Notes under the pieces: generated by a model
What the model was told of the DNA's origin: nothing
Seen by the model: only the letters and a program-made list of their open reading frames with translations
Databases searched by the model: none
From: Nitrospira sp. ND1
GTDB lineage: Bacteria; Nitrospirota; Nitrospiria; Nitrospirales; Nitrospiraceae
NCBI RefSeq assembly: GCF_900170025.1
Contig: NZ_FWEX01000006.1
Span: forward strand, 2,819,236 to 2,883,235
Length of the DNA stretch: 64,000 nucleotides
Reading direction: 5' to 3'
Program-made: the position numbers and the translations under genes
Shown here: one piece after another, positions 9,015-16,773 of the stretch
Position numbering within the stretch: position 1 is the stretch's first letter
How the letters are laid out: each line of letters begins with the position of its first letter

Positions 9015-9374
9015 TTAGTGCTTTTCTTTCTTGCCCTTCTTCTCGTGCTTCTCTTGTTTGGCTTCCTTATCGATGATGGTGCCGGTGCCCGCGTCGATAT
9101 GGACTTCCGTCATTTTGCCGTCGGCTCCCAGTATTTCGACTTCCCAGACCGTCTTGTCGTGCTTCTTTTCAAGCTCGGCTTCGACGGCCGTGCCTGGAAC
9201 CGCATCCAACGCGGTCTTGATGGCCTGGTCGATGGTGACCTTGGCATCCTTCACCAATTCGGCGGCGTCACACTTCTCGTCCTTGCCTTTGTGTCCCTTG
9301 TCACTCCAGGCAGGAGTGCTCGTGAAACAAAGTGCCGCGACCATCAGGGCAGGTACTGCAACGTGCTTGATCAT
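9015..9374 (-). CDS. Periplasmic PepSY-domain protein
   Basis: The protein has 119 residues, starting at the ATG with GGAGG upstream. Signal peptide: basic start, hydrophobic VAVPALMVAALCF, cleavage near PAWS. The mature part contains a PepSY-like unit: TIDQAIKTALDAVPG, then VWEVEILGADGKMTEVHIDAGTGTII. The ends are very rich in Lys, His and Glu (KGHKGKDEK and KHEKKGKKEKH), which suggests metal or polyanion binding. PepSY domains often act as small inhibitors or sensors in the envelope. It lies 32 bases after the Spy/CpxP-like gene and is probably cotranscribed with it. Confidence 0.8.
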   Translation of the reverse strand: MIKHVAVPALMVAALCFTSTPAWSDKGHKGKDEKCDAAELVKDAKVTIDQAIKTALDAVPGTAVEAELEKKHDKTVWEVEILGADGKMTEVHIDAGTGTIIDKEAKQEKHEKKGKKEKH

Positions 9375-9406
9375 GTGTGACCTCCGGTTCTGTGCAACGT
9401 GCACGG

Positions 9407-10006
9407 TTACTGGGGCTTCGCCTCACCGTGCGGGTTGGCGCCGTGCGGATTGCTGCTATGCGGATTCTTGCCGTGGGGAGCGGCCTGGCCTGCGCCCTTG
9501 TGCTGCTGCATCATCTTCTCATGTTCGGCTTGCTCTTTGGCCCGCTGTTCCGGGGTCAGCAATGCCAGGGCTTCCCGCCTAGTCTTGATCGACAGGACGC
9601 GGAGCCCGATCTGCACGTCGGCGCTTTGCTTGAGCTTGGCTTCGATGGCGGACAGGTCCGACTTCTCATCGTCGTTCAGTGCCTTCACTTCCCGTTCGGC
9701 GACCTGGATGTCGGCTTCCATTTTGATCCGGTTCTTATCGAGGTTGAGCTGGAGGTCCTTGAGCTTGGTGACTTGGTCGGCGCTCAATCCGATGTCCTTT
9801 TCATGCTTCAGGAGGTGGCGGATGAGGTGGCCTGCGCCCCCGTGCATCATCATTTCCATCATCGCGGCGCCCATGCCGTGCTGGCCCTTCTCGTAGCCGC
9901 CGCTGTGTCCGCCATATCCACCTTCGGGGTTGGCCCAGGCGGGGGAGATCGTCAGCGCGCAGGCGATGGCCGAAGCGGTGGCAAATGTGAACAGTTTCGT
10001 CGTCAT
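9407..10006 (-). CDS. Periplasmic Spy/CpxP-like protein, Met/His-rich
   Basis: The protein has 199 residues with an excellent ribosome binding site (AAGGAGG) and a signal peptide ending near SPAWA. The mature N-terminus is Gly/His/Met-rich (GHSGGYEKGQHGMG, MMEMMMHGGAGH). The helical middle contains LSADQVTKLKDL and LTPEQRAKEQ, the LTxxQ-type motifs of the Spy/CpxP/ZraP/CnrX group. The C-terminus repeats NPHG units. Members of this group are envelope chaperones or metal sensors, and the Met/His richness suggests copper, zinc or nickel binding. It is upstream of the PepSY gene and downstream of marC on the same strand. Confidence 0.75.
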   Translation of the reverse strand: MTTKLFTFATASAIACALTISPAWANPEGGYGGHSGGYEKGQHGMGAAMMEMMMHGGAGHLIRHLLKHEKDIGLSADQVTKLKDLQLNLDKNRIKMEADIQVAEREVKALNDDEKSDLSAIEAKLKQSADVQIGLRVLSIKTRREALALLTPEQRAKEQAEHEKMMQQHKGAGQAAPHGKNPHSSNPHGANPHGEAKPQ

Positions 10007-10031
10007 TCGTTCCTCCTTCAGTTGAGAGCGA

Positions 10032-10679
10032 TTAATGTCCGGTCAACCCGCGTAACAGCCCTTGGTCTCCGGTGAGGGCATTCACCATAAATTGAACGGC
10101 CAGCGCGGCGAGCAACAAGCCCATAAGCCGCGAGATGATCTTCTCGGCGATGGGATTGAGCCACTTCGCGCTGCGTGCGCCGATCGCTAATATACTGTAA
10201 CTCGCCAACCCGATGAGTACAAGGCATCCCAATAATACGACGTGCAACATGAATGTGGTGGCCTGCGTCTCTAGTAGGATGACCGTCGAGATCGCGGCTG
10301 GCCCCGCCAGCATGGGGATGGCGAGCGGGGTGATGGCGATGTCGTCCTTGTTGGTGCCGGCCGCTGTTTCCGCAGCCGTTTCCTGCACCGTGGACCGTTG
10401 CGCCCGCAGCATGTCCAACGCCACAAGTAATAGGATCAGCCCGCCGGCGATCTGAACCGCCGGCAAGGTAATGCCTAACAATTTGAGGACGGTTTGCCCG
10501 AATAGGGCGAATCCCGCGAGGAGGGCGACGCTAACCAGACAGGCGACCCGCGCGGTCCGGAGCCGTTGCGCCACGGAATCCCGTGGGGTCATGGCGAGGA
10601 AAGCCGGGACCACGGCGATGGGATCGACGATCACGAAAAGCGAACTGAACGCGAGGAGCGCGTATTCGGCGATAGTCAT
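10032..10679 (-). CDS. MarC-family integral membrane protein
   Basis: The protein has 215 residues with about six hydrophobic segments. Family signatures are visible: LFVIVDPIAVVPAFLAMTP near residue 15 and TPLAIPMLAGPAAISTVILL near residue 120, the two half-site motifs of the inverted-repeat MarC/UPF0056 fold. Despite the old name, MarC is not an established multidrug resistance protein and its transport substrate is uncertain. The gene lies 25 bases upstream of the Spy-like gene. Confidence 0.88.
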   Translation of the reverse strand: MTIAEYALLAFSSLFVIVDPIAVVPAFLAMTPRDSVAQRLRTARVACLVSVALLAGFALFGQTVLKLLGITLPAVQIAGGLILLLVALDMLRAQRSTVQETAAETAAGTNKDDIAITPLAIPMLAGPAAISTVILLETQATTFMLHVVLLGCLVLIGLASYSILAIGARSAKWLNPIAEKIISRLMGLLLAALAVQFMVNALTGDQGLLRGLTGH

Positions 10680-10707
10680 AGAAGGGATTGGCCTGGGGCG
10701 GCGCTAC

Positions 10708-11739
10708 TCAGGATGAACTGCGTCTCGATGCGGCGATGATCTCGGCCCGGGGATCGCTGTGGCGGGCGCGGCCCAATTGTTCGTAGAGCGCCCGTTCTTC
10801 GTCGGAAATGGCGGTGGGCATGACGATTTTCAGCTTCAGGAAGAGATCTCCCTGCTCGCCGGTCGAGGTCGGGAGCCCCTTGCCCTTGAGGCGCAGTTTA
10901 CTGTCGGCTTTGCTACCGGGGGGAATTTTCACCTTCACCGGTTCCGTCAGGGTCGGAGCCATCACTTCAGCGCCCAGCGCCGCCTCCCATGGCCAGACAG
11001 GAAGGGTGACCTGAATATCGAATCCCTTTTGCCGAAAGACGCCGTTGGCCTGGATATGGACGCGCAGATAGAGGTCTCCCGGTTTGCCTCCATTGATGCC
11101 GGGTTGTCCCTTGCCCGCCAGGCGGACACGGGTCTCATTCTGCACACCGGCCGGAATGCGTACTTCGATCGTGCGTTTTTCAGCTTGGGTGCCGGCACCA
11201 CCGCACACGACACAGGGCCGGCCCCGTACGATGGCGCTGCCGCCGCAGGCCTTGCATACGACGCGTTCGGTGAGATCGATGCGTCGGCTGACTCCGGTTA
11301 GGACGTCGCGGATGGTAAGATGGACATCGGTTTCCAGATCTTCCCCATCGACGGCAAATCCTGGCGAGGTTCCCCCACCACGGCCCCGTCCGCCGAAAAA
11401 GGTTTCGAAGATATCGCCGAAGTCGCCGCTGAATCCGCCGGCCTGGCCGCCACGTCCCGCTTGGGCGTCGGCCTGTTGGCGCGCCTGCTCATAGGCTTCC
11501 GCCTGTTCCCAGTTCGAGCCGTACTGGTCGTATTTTTTTCGCTTGTCCGGGTCCGACAGTACCTCGTGCGCTTCGTTCAATTCTTTGAACTTCTTCTCCA
11601 TCTCCGTTTTTTTTGTGCCGGTATGGAGATCGGGATGGATTTCGCGGGCGCGCCGCCGAAAGGCCTTCTTGATGTCGTCGGCCGTCGCGTTCCGTGGCAC
11701 ACCGAGGATGTCGTAATAACCGCGTTGAGATGTGGCCAT
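10708..11739 (-). CDS. DnaJ/CbpA-type co-chaperone with reduced zinc finger
   Basis: The protein has 343 residues. The J domain (about 7-72) carries the HPD triad in REIHPDL, which stimulates DnaK ATPase. A Gly-rich linker follows (about 95-130). The cysteine region has only two motifs, CKACGGS and CVVCGGAG, where DnaJ has four CxxCxGxG repeats and CbpA none, so a single zinc site at most is expected. Two beta-barrel client-binding domains follow, including [19 protein letters not shown] and [10 protein letters not shown]. It is therefore intermediate between class A and class B J-proteins. No dnaK or grpE lies next to it here. Confidence 0.88.
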   Translation of the reverse strand: MATSQRGYYDILGVPRNATADDIKKAFRRRAREIHPDLHTGTKKTEMEKKFKELNEAHEVLSDPDKRKKYDQYGSNWEQAEAYEQARQQADAQAGRGGQAGGFSGDFGDIFETFFGGRGRGGGTSPGFAVDGEDLETDVHLTIRDVLTGVSRRIDLTERVVCKACGGSAIVRGRPCVVCGGAGTQAEKRTIEVRIPAGVQNETRVRLAGKGQPGINGGKPGDLYLRVHIQANGVFRQKGFDIQVTLPVWPWEAALGAEVMAPTLTEPVKVKIPPGSKADSKLRLKGKGLPTSTGEQGDLFLKLKIVMPTAISDEERALYEQLGRARHSDPRAEIIAASRRSSS

Positions 11740-12312
11740 CAGGGTCTGTCCGTGGACAATAATCCGGTGCGCGTAGGCGAAGAGTGCAATCCTTTCCGGA
11801 GCTTACGAGGTCTCCGGATGCATTGCAAGCGAACTCACCGTTTTTCTCTTTTGCCTCCGTTGTCCTTATGACAGAGATAAGAGAGCCCGGGGCACAGTCA
11901 AGTGGGTGGGGCGGGGGGCGGAACCAAACGACGGGGATTGGTGAACCCATGGCGTACTATCCTGTTGTGCAGCGAGGCGAATGCTTGGCCGGTTATGCGT
12001 CTTGGTTGGGATGTCCTTCCACTGCTGACTAGCCGTGCCGATATTGGGTGCGCAGGCTGAACTATGTCACTTGCAGCGATGGGGCCTTGTCTTGTGCATT
12101 TGATGGGGGGCTGCTAGAACGGGCACGTGAGGTGCCGATCGTCTGGCATACCTCCAAAAGAACGAACCACAACTGCCGGTTTTGGACTCAGTGCTTGAAT
12201 GCAGACCTGACGCTTGCCACAGGGGAAGCCGTATACGATCAACATCGTTGGTGCAAAACCCGCCAATCAGCGCTCGAAGCAGAGCGCCGAAAGTAGAAGC
12301 GGTGATACACCG
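11740..12312. other. Intergenic/accessory region without recognised gene
   Basis: About 570 bases upstream of the dnaJ-like gene and before the frameshifted lipoprotein. Short open frames occur but have mixed composition and no ribosome binding sites or known motifs. Base composition is less GC-rich than the flanks, in keeping with the broken genes that follow. Confidence 0.45.
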
Positions 12313-12697
12313 ATGAAAATGTTTCTTGGGGCTCGGAGCACTCTTGTTGGCATGTTGTACACAAGTCCACTCCGAAGCAGATGCCCGCGAGCGAGCCAGC
12401 CGGGTCTTCCAAGAGTTCATTCTGAAAAAGAATTTGGACAAAGGGCAGTATAGTGGACCGCGAATAATCTACAACGCTGTTGTTGAAGTCTGGGAGGCTT
12501 CCTATGAGGGGAAAGGCCTGGCAGAAGCTTCGAACAGGGTGACTATTCTAGTCGATAAGTACGGACGTGCAGAACTTCATGTAGAGAAACCCCAGAGCGG
12601 TTTTCGTCTGAAGCCTTCTCGCGCGATGCGGCTCTGGCCGTGGGTGTGCTGCGCAACAAGCGCTGACCACGGCAAGAATCTTCAGGCACCCTTTTGA
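12313..12697 (+). pseudogene. Small lipoprotein gene interrupted by a +1 frameshift
   Basis: The ATG at 12313 starts MKMFLG, but the frame then diverges. The adjoining +1 frame continues as LGALLLACCTQVHSEADARERASRVFQEF and runs to a stop at 12697. Removing one G from the GGGG run at about 12327-12330 would give one reading frame with a basic start, hydrophobic core and an LLAC-type lipobox, which is strong evidence for one original gene. The mature part (ILKKNLDKGQYSGPRIIYNAVVEVWEASYEG, then RVTILVDKYGRAELHVEK) was not assigned to a family. It lies just before an Rhs/YD remnant, so an immunity-type role is a possible but unproven guess. A sequencing error in the G-run would also explain it. 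Confidence 0.5.
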
Positions 12698-12795
12698 GCC
12701 GTACCAATCTCACTTTTCCGAACGGCATCCAAACGACCTACACGTACGATTCGGTGAGTCAGGTCACCGATATTCTCCACCAACTGCCAGTGACG
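12697..12795 (+). pseudogene. Rhs/YD-repeat protein remnant
   Basis: About 33 codons in one frame read SRTNLTFPNGIQTTYTYDSV, then SQVTDILHQ. This is the consensus of an Rhs/YD repeat (R-x-NGxxTxYxYDxxxQ-xx). Neither a longer Rhs frame nor a toxin tip is present on either side, so only a fragment of a once larger gene remains. The frame continues to 12954 but loses YD similarity at about 12795. Confidence 0.55.
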
Positions 12796-12979
12796 AGCAC
12801 GCAGATCTATAAGGCCGGAAGGCCGACTACGTCCATACGGTCATCGCGCGAAGGCGGCAAGGATTACCCGAAAAACAGACCCCCCAACCCCTACATCCCT
12901 TCTGCGACCATGTTGTGCTCTTGCTTCACAGGCCGTTTCTCTTACGAATATTGATCTCTCCACCTTCACGGAGGTATGA

Positions 12980-13213
12980 TTGCGTAGTATGAGCCTATTG
13001 AGCCGTATCACGATCAATCCTGAGCAATGTGGGGGGCGTCCATGCATTCGTGGCATGCGGATGCGGGTGAAGGATCTCTTGGATCTCCTTGCGGCTGGAG
13101 TCTCTCAAGAAGACATCCTGCACGACTACCCGTATCTTGAGAAGGCGGATATTCAAGCAGTGCTTGAGTTTGCCGCTGCCCAATCCGATCACGTCATGCT
13201 TCGGGCTGGATGA
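12980..13213 (+). CDS. DUF433 antitoxin (VapB45-like)
   Basis: The protein has 77 residues. A GGAGG lies five bases before a TTG start; an ATG at 12989 would remove three residues. It has the DUF433 signature: ITINPEQCGGRPCIRGMRMRV, then a helix-turn-helix-like segment VKDLLDLLAAGVSQEDILHDYPYLEKADIQAVLEFAA. DUF433 proteins are antitoxins that usually neutralise a DUF5615 PIN-like partner and repress their own operon. The stop overlaps the start of the next gene (ATGA), the typical arrangement of this pair. Confidence 0.85.
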   Translation: MRSMSLLSRITINPEQCGGRPCIRGMRMRVKDLLDLLAAGVSQEDILHDYPYLEKADIQAVLEFAAAQSDHVMLRAG

Positions 13214-13542
13214 AATTTTTAGTCGACGCGCAACTCCCGCCGGCACTCGCTCGCCTTATCAACTCTTTCGGCCATCCGGCCGTTCATGTTCAAGACGCTC
13301 AGTTGCTTCTCGCAACGGACCTTGCTATATGGGCCTACGCGGTCAGCCAACAGCACGTGATCGTTACGAAAGACGAAGACTTTAAGAATATCCTCTTGCT
13401 GGCTACCGAACGAAAAACACCCGTTGTGTGGGTACGTATCAGAAATTGCTCCAATGCCGCACTCACACAGTGGTTCCAACCCCTCTTCCCTCAAATACTT
13501 GAACATCTGGAGCACGGCGAGTATTTGATCGAATTGTACTGA
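13210..13542 (+). CDS. DUF5615 PIN-like toxin (VapC45-like)
   Basis: The protein has 110 residues. It begins MKFLVDAQLPPALARLI, with the conserved Asp of the PIN-like fold, followed by HVQDAQL, TDLAIWAYA and HVIVTKDEDF with the acidic residues expected in the metal site. PVVWVRIRNCS is the usual last strand. DUF5615 proteins are predicted ribonucleases of type II toxin-antitoxin modules. It overlaps the antitoxin gene by four bases. The pair lies beside decayed accessory genes, which fits a mobile or stabilising module. Confidence 0.85.
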   Translation: MKFLVDAQLPPALARLINSFGHPAVHVQDAQLLLATDLAIWAYAVSQQHVIVTKDEDFKNILLLATERKTPVVWVRIRNCSNAALTQWFQPLFPQILEHLEHGEYLIELY

Positions 13543-13796
13543 TCGATAGTTGTGCCCCACACGCTTATCTGCGCTCCGGTTGGGCCCTCCCCCTCGCATC
13601 CTGTTCCACAGAAATGAGGTCACCGCCTCGCCACCCACTACGATCCCCACGGGTGCGTCGCTCAGTTTATGCGGATGACTGCGGCCATCTCTCTGGCGGC
13701 GCCGATTTCGGTACCGGCTTTATGAACGTGGACTGTGTTCCACACCGCCGCATCTGCTCGTTCGTTCTTGCGACGAGGGGAGACTTCCGGCCGTCC

Positions 13797-14897
13797 TCAA
13801 GCGGGTGGGGCGGTCGGTGTGTCGATCCGGCGGTGGTCGATGAAGAGATGCAGTTTATCGACTGGAAAAAAGAGTTTCACTGTTTGTCCCTGAATTTTGT
13901 CGGTGCGGCGGGCCGTACGGACCACGAGGCGAAGCTCACCGGCTCGGCAATGCAGAAGTAGGTCCGCCCCGAGATCCTCCACCAGTTCCACCGTTCCTGT
14001 TACCTGCAGCGTTTCAGGCAACTCCCGGAGCGCGATGTCTTCCGGGCGGATTCCGAGCGTGACGGCGGATTTCTTCGTCGAATGAGATGAGGCCAGCCCA
14101 GCCGGAAGCGGGAAGGTTAGGCCGTTGCCTTTGAGGACGGTCTTTCCGCCTTCTGTCATGAGGGCGCCTTCCCAGAGGTTCATCGGCGGTGTCCCGATGA
14201 AGGAGGCGACGAAGGGATCGGCCGGTGCGGCGTACGTGCGATGGGGCTCATCAGCTTGGCGGATGCGCCCGCCCTCGATGACCACGATGCGGTCGCCCAG
14301 CGTCATGGCTTCCACTTGATCGTGAGTGACATAGATCATGGTGGCCTGCAGGCGCTGTTGTAACTTCTTCAGTTCGATACGCATCGTGGTGCGGAGTTGG
14401 GCGTCCAAATTGGAGAGCGGTTCGTCGAACAGGAACAGCTTCGGTTTCCGCACGATCGCCCGCCCCATCGCGACCCGTTGCCGTTGCCCTCCAGACAGGT
14501 CTTTGGGCTTGCGGTCCAGGAGAGGCTCGATGTCCAAGAGTTGCGCGGCTTCGGCGATGCGCTCGTCGATCACCCGGCGCGGAGTTCGTCGGATCGTCAG
14601 GGCAAAGGCGAGATTCTCGCGGACCGAAAGGTGTGGGTAGAGCGCGTACTGCTGAAAGACCATGGCGATGTCGCGTTCGGCTGGGGGGAGATGATCGACT
14701 ACCGTACCGTCGATGCGCACCTGGCCTGCTGTCTGGCTATCGAGCCCGGCGATGATGCGCAGGAGCGTCGATTTGCCGCAACCGGAGGGGCCGAGCAGAA
14801 TCGTGAAGCTCCCATCCGGAACCTGCAGTGAGAGATCGCGCAGCACGGGCTGGTCACCAAACGATTTTGAGATGTTACGCAGTTCTAGTTCAGCCAC
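13797..14897 (-). CDS. Sugar ABC transporter ATP-binding protein (MalK/UgpC type)
   Basis: The protein has 366 residues. The nucleotide-binding domain has Walker A GPSGCGKST at 36-44, a Q-loop in MVFQQYALYPHLSV, the signature LSGGQRQR near 135, Walker B LFLFDEP followed by SNLDAQLR, and the switch His in YVTHDQVEAMTLGDR. A C-terminal TOBE/MalK regulatory domain of about 130 residues is present. It powers the CUT1-type importer whose permeases and binding protein lie upstream on the same strand. A 125-bp palindromic repeat sits between it and the second permease gene. Confidence 0.93.
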   Translation of the reverse strand: MAELELRNISKSFGDQPVLRDLSLQVPDGSFTILLGPSGCGKSTLLRIIAGLDSQTAGQVRIDGTVVDHLPPAERDIAMVFQQYALYPHLSVRENLAFALTIRRTPRRVIDERIAEAAQLLDIEPLLDRKPKDLSGGQRQRVAMGRAIVRKPKLFLFDEPLSNLDAQLRTTMRIELKKLQQRLQATMIYVTHDQVEAMTLGDRIVVIEGGRIRQADEPHRTYAAPADPFVASFIGTPPMNLWEGALMTEGGKTVLKGNGLTFPLPAGLASSHSTKKSAVTLGIRPEDIALRELPETLQVTGTVELVEDLGADLLLHCRAGELRLVVRTARRTDKIQGQTVKLFFPVDKLHLFIDHRRIDTPTAPPA

Positions 14898-14924
14898 AGG
14901 ACACCCTACCAGAAACAGTGCTCA

Positions 14925-15049
14925 CAGAATGTTCAAAAAGGCTGTCCAGCAAGGCCGCAGGAAGCACGGTGACTGAGGCGTACCCTTCGGGTATGTCGTA
15001 GGAAGACGTGCGACGAGAACGCCGCTGGCAGATCTTTTTCAACATTCTG
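14925..15049. repeat. Palindromic intergenic repeat, copy 1 (125 bp)
   Basis: Inverted termini CAGAATGTTcAAAAAg and the complement of TTTTTCAACATTCTG bound a 125-bp element. It contains the family core GTCCAGCAAGGCCGCAG and a central CGTACCCTTCGGGTA stem. It lies exactly between the second permease gene, whose stop begins at 15052, and the ATPase gene of an ABC operon. No coding capacity. Confidence 0.75.
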
Positions 15050-15865
15050 CTAGCCTTTTACCGCCCCGGCGGACAATCCGCTCACAATCCATCGTTGACA
15101 TAGCAGCACGACCACGATCAGTGGAAGGGTCGCCACCACGGAGGCTGCGGCCAGCTCTCCCCAGGGCATGGTGAATTCTCCCTGGAAGAGGGCGATGCCG
15201 ACAGGAAGGGTCTGTTGCTCCGGCTGGGTCAGGATCAGGAGGGCGAAGAAAAACTCGTTCCAGGCATAGATCAAGATCAGAATCGCGGCGGTGAAAATCC
15301 CCGGGGTCGCCAGCGGAAGCGTGATCCGGAACAGAGTTGTCCAGGGCCCGCAACCATCCACGCGTGCCGCATCTTCCAACTCCGGCGGCAATTCCTTGAA
15401 GAAGCTGGCCAGAATCCAGATCGCCAACGGCAGGGTGAGGGCCACATAGGGCAGCACGACGCCCCACCGGTGGTTGAGCCCGCCGATTGTGTCGAGCAGT
15501 CGCCAGACGGGTCCGGCAATGGCCATTTGAGGAAACATCGAGACGCAGAGCAACACGGCCAGAATACCTTGTTTGCCGGGGATGGTCAGCCGGGCTAATG
15601 CATAAGCTGCCGGGATGGCGAACAGGAGAGCCAGCACAGTTGTGGCGCCGGCCACGACGACGCTGTTCAGCACATAGTCGAAGAGATGATGGTCGAAGAG
15701 GGCTGAGCGATAGAATCCCAGGTTGCCTGAGGGCCACCAGGCGGGCGGCGCGACTTCGATCTCACCTTGCGACTTGAACGACGTGAGGACAAACCAGAGG
15801 AACGGCAGCAGACTGAGTCCCACCGTACCGAGGATGCCGAGTGCGAGAAGAATCCGACGATTCAT
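15050..15865 (-). CDS. Sugar ABC transporter permease (MalG-like)
   Basis: The protein has 271 residues from the ATG that overlaps the stop of the preceding permease (ATGA). It has six hydrophobic segments and the CUT1 signature: FKELPPELEDAARVDGCGPWTTLFRITLPLATPG, the EAA loop that contacts the ATPase. Its N-terminus MNRRILLALGILGTVGLSLLPFLWF is typical of MalG/UgpE/SugB proteins. A longer frame upstream lacks membrane-protein character and is not the start. Confidence 0.92.
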   Translation of the reverse strand: MNRRILLALGILGTVGLSLLPFLWFVLTSFKSQGEIEVAPPAWWPSGNLGFYRSALFDHHLFDYVLNSVVVAGATTVLALLFAIPAAYALARLTIPGKQGILAVLLCVSMFPQMAIAGPVWRLLDTIGGLNHRWGVVLPYVALTLPLAIWILASFFKELPPELEDAARVDGCGPWTTLFRITLPLATPGIFTAAILILIYAWNEFFFALLILTQPEQQTLPVGIALFQGEFTMPWGELAAASVVATLPLIVVVLLCQRWIVSGLSAGAVKG

Positions 15866-16773
15866 GTTCGCCTGCGCTCCAAGAGACTCGAGCCGATGGC
15901 GCGCAGGTACGTCAACGACAGCGCCAGGATCATCAGGAACACGGCTACGGAGACGGCAGAGCCGTATCCGATGCGGCCTTCCGTGAAGAGGGTTTGGTAG
16001 CCATAGAACTGAAGGACCTGCGTGGCGTCGCCCGGGCCGCCTTGGGTCATCACGAACACCAGATCGAAGACACGAAACGCATCCATGGTCCGAAATAAGA
16101 GCGCGAGCAATAGTGCCGGTTTCAGCAGCGGCAGGGTGATGTGCCAAAACCGCTGCCAGACGGTGGCCCCATCCACACGCGCCGCGTCATAGAGATCGTC
16201 GGGAATGACCTGGAGGCCGGCCAGGATCAGCAACGCGGCGAACGAGGATGTCTTCCAGACGTCCGCCAGTACGACGATGCCGAACGCCACGCCCGGATAG
16301 GCCAGCCAGGGGATATAGTCGGTGACCTGTTCGCCGAACAACAATAAGTTGGCGAACCCGTATTGGTCATTGAAGATATAGCGCCACAGTTGCGACGCGA
16401 CGACTGTCGGAATGGCCCAGGGAATCAGGATCGCCGCCCGCACGAGACCACGCCCGCGAAACCGCTCATGAATCACCAGCGCAATGATCAGTCCGCAGGC
16501 CAACTCCAGCAGTGTCGAGAGGATGACGAAGGCGAGGGTGACGGCCAGCGCCTGCTGTGCTACCGGATCGCGCACCAGCATCAGATAGTTGTCGAAGCCG
16601 ACGAACGGACTGCCGAGCTGCGGCAGCCCGATGAAAATATTGTGCAGGCTGAGCCAGAGCGAATCCAACACGGGGTACAGTGCGAAGACCATTGTTACGA
16701 GCAGCGCCGGTGCCACCATCGTCCAGGCCGCCAGGCTGTCGCGATTTCGCAGGATTGAGGCGGCGCGGATCAT
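15862..16773 (-). CDS. Sugar ABC transporter permease (MalF/UgpA-like)
   Basis: The protein has 303 residues. The first transmembrane helix is MVAPALLVTMVFALYPVLDSLWLSL, and the EAA loop reads DDLYDAARVDGATVWQRFWHITLPLLKP. Downstream, VFVMTQGGPGDATQVLQFYGYQ is a further CUT1 hallmark. It overlaps the binding-protein gene upstream and malG downstream by four bases each, so the three genes are translationally coupled. Confidence 0.93.
   Translation of the reverse strand: MIRAASILRNRDSLAAWTMVAPALLVTMVFALYPVLDSLWLSLHNIFIGLPQLGSPFVGFDNYLMLVRDPVAQQALAVTLAFVILSTLLELACGLIIALVIHERFRGRGLVRAAILIPWAIPTVVASQLWRYIFNDQYGFANLLLFGEQVTDYIPWLAYPGVAFGIVVLADVWKTSSFAALLILAGLQVIPDDLYDAARVDGATVWQRFWHITLPLLKPALLLALLFRTMDAFRVFDLVFVMTQGGPGDATQVLQFYGYQTLFTEGRIGYGSAVSVAVFLMILALSLTYLRAIGSSLLERRRT

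Noticed and set aside
12048-12296. 82-codon plus-strand open frame before the broken lipoprotein gene
   Set aside because: No ribosome binding site, atypical composition and no recognisable motif.
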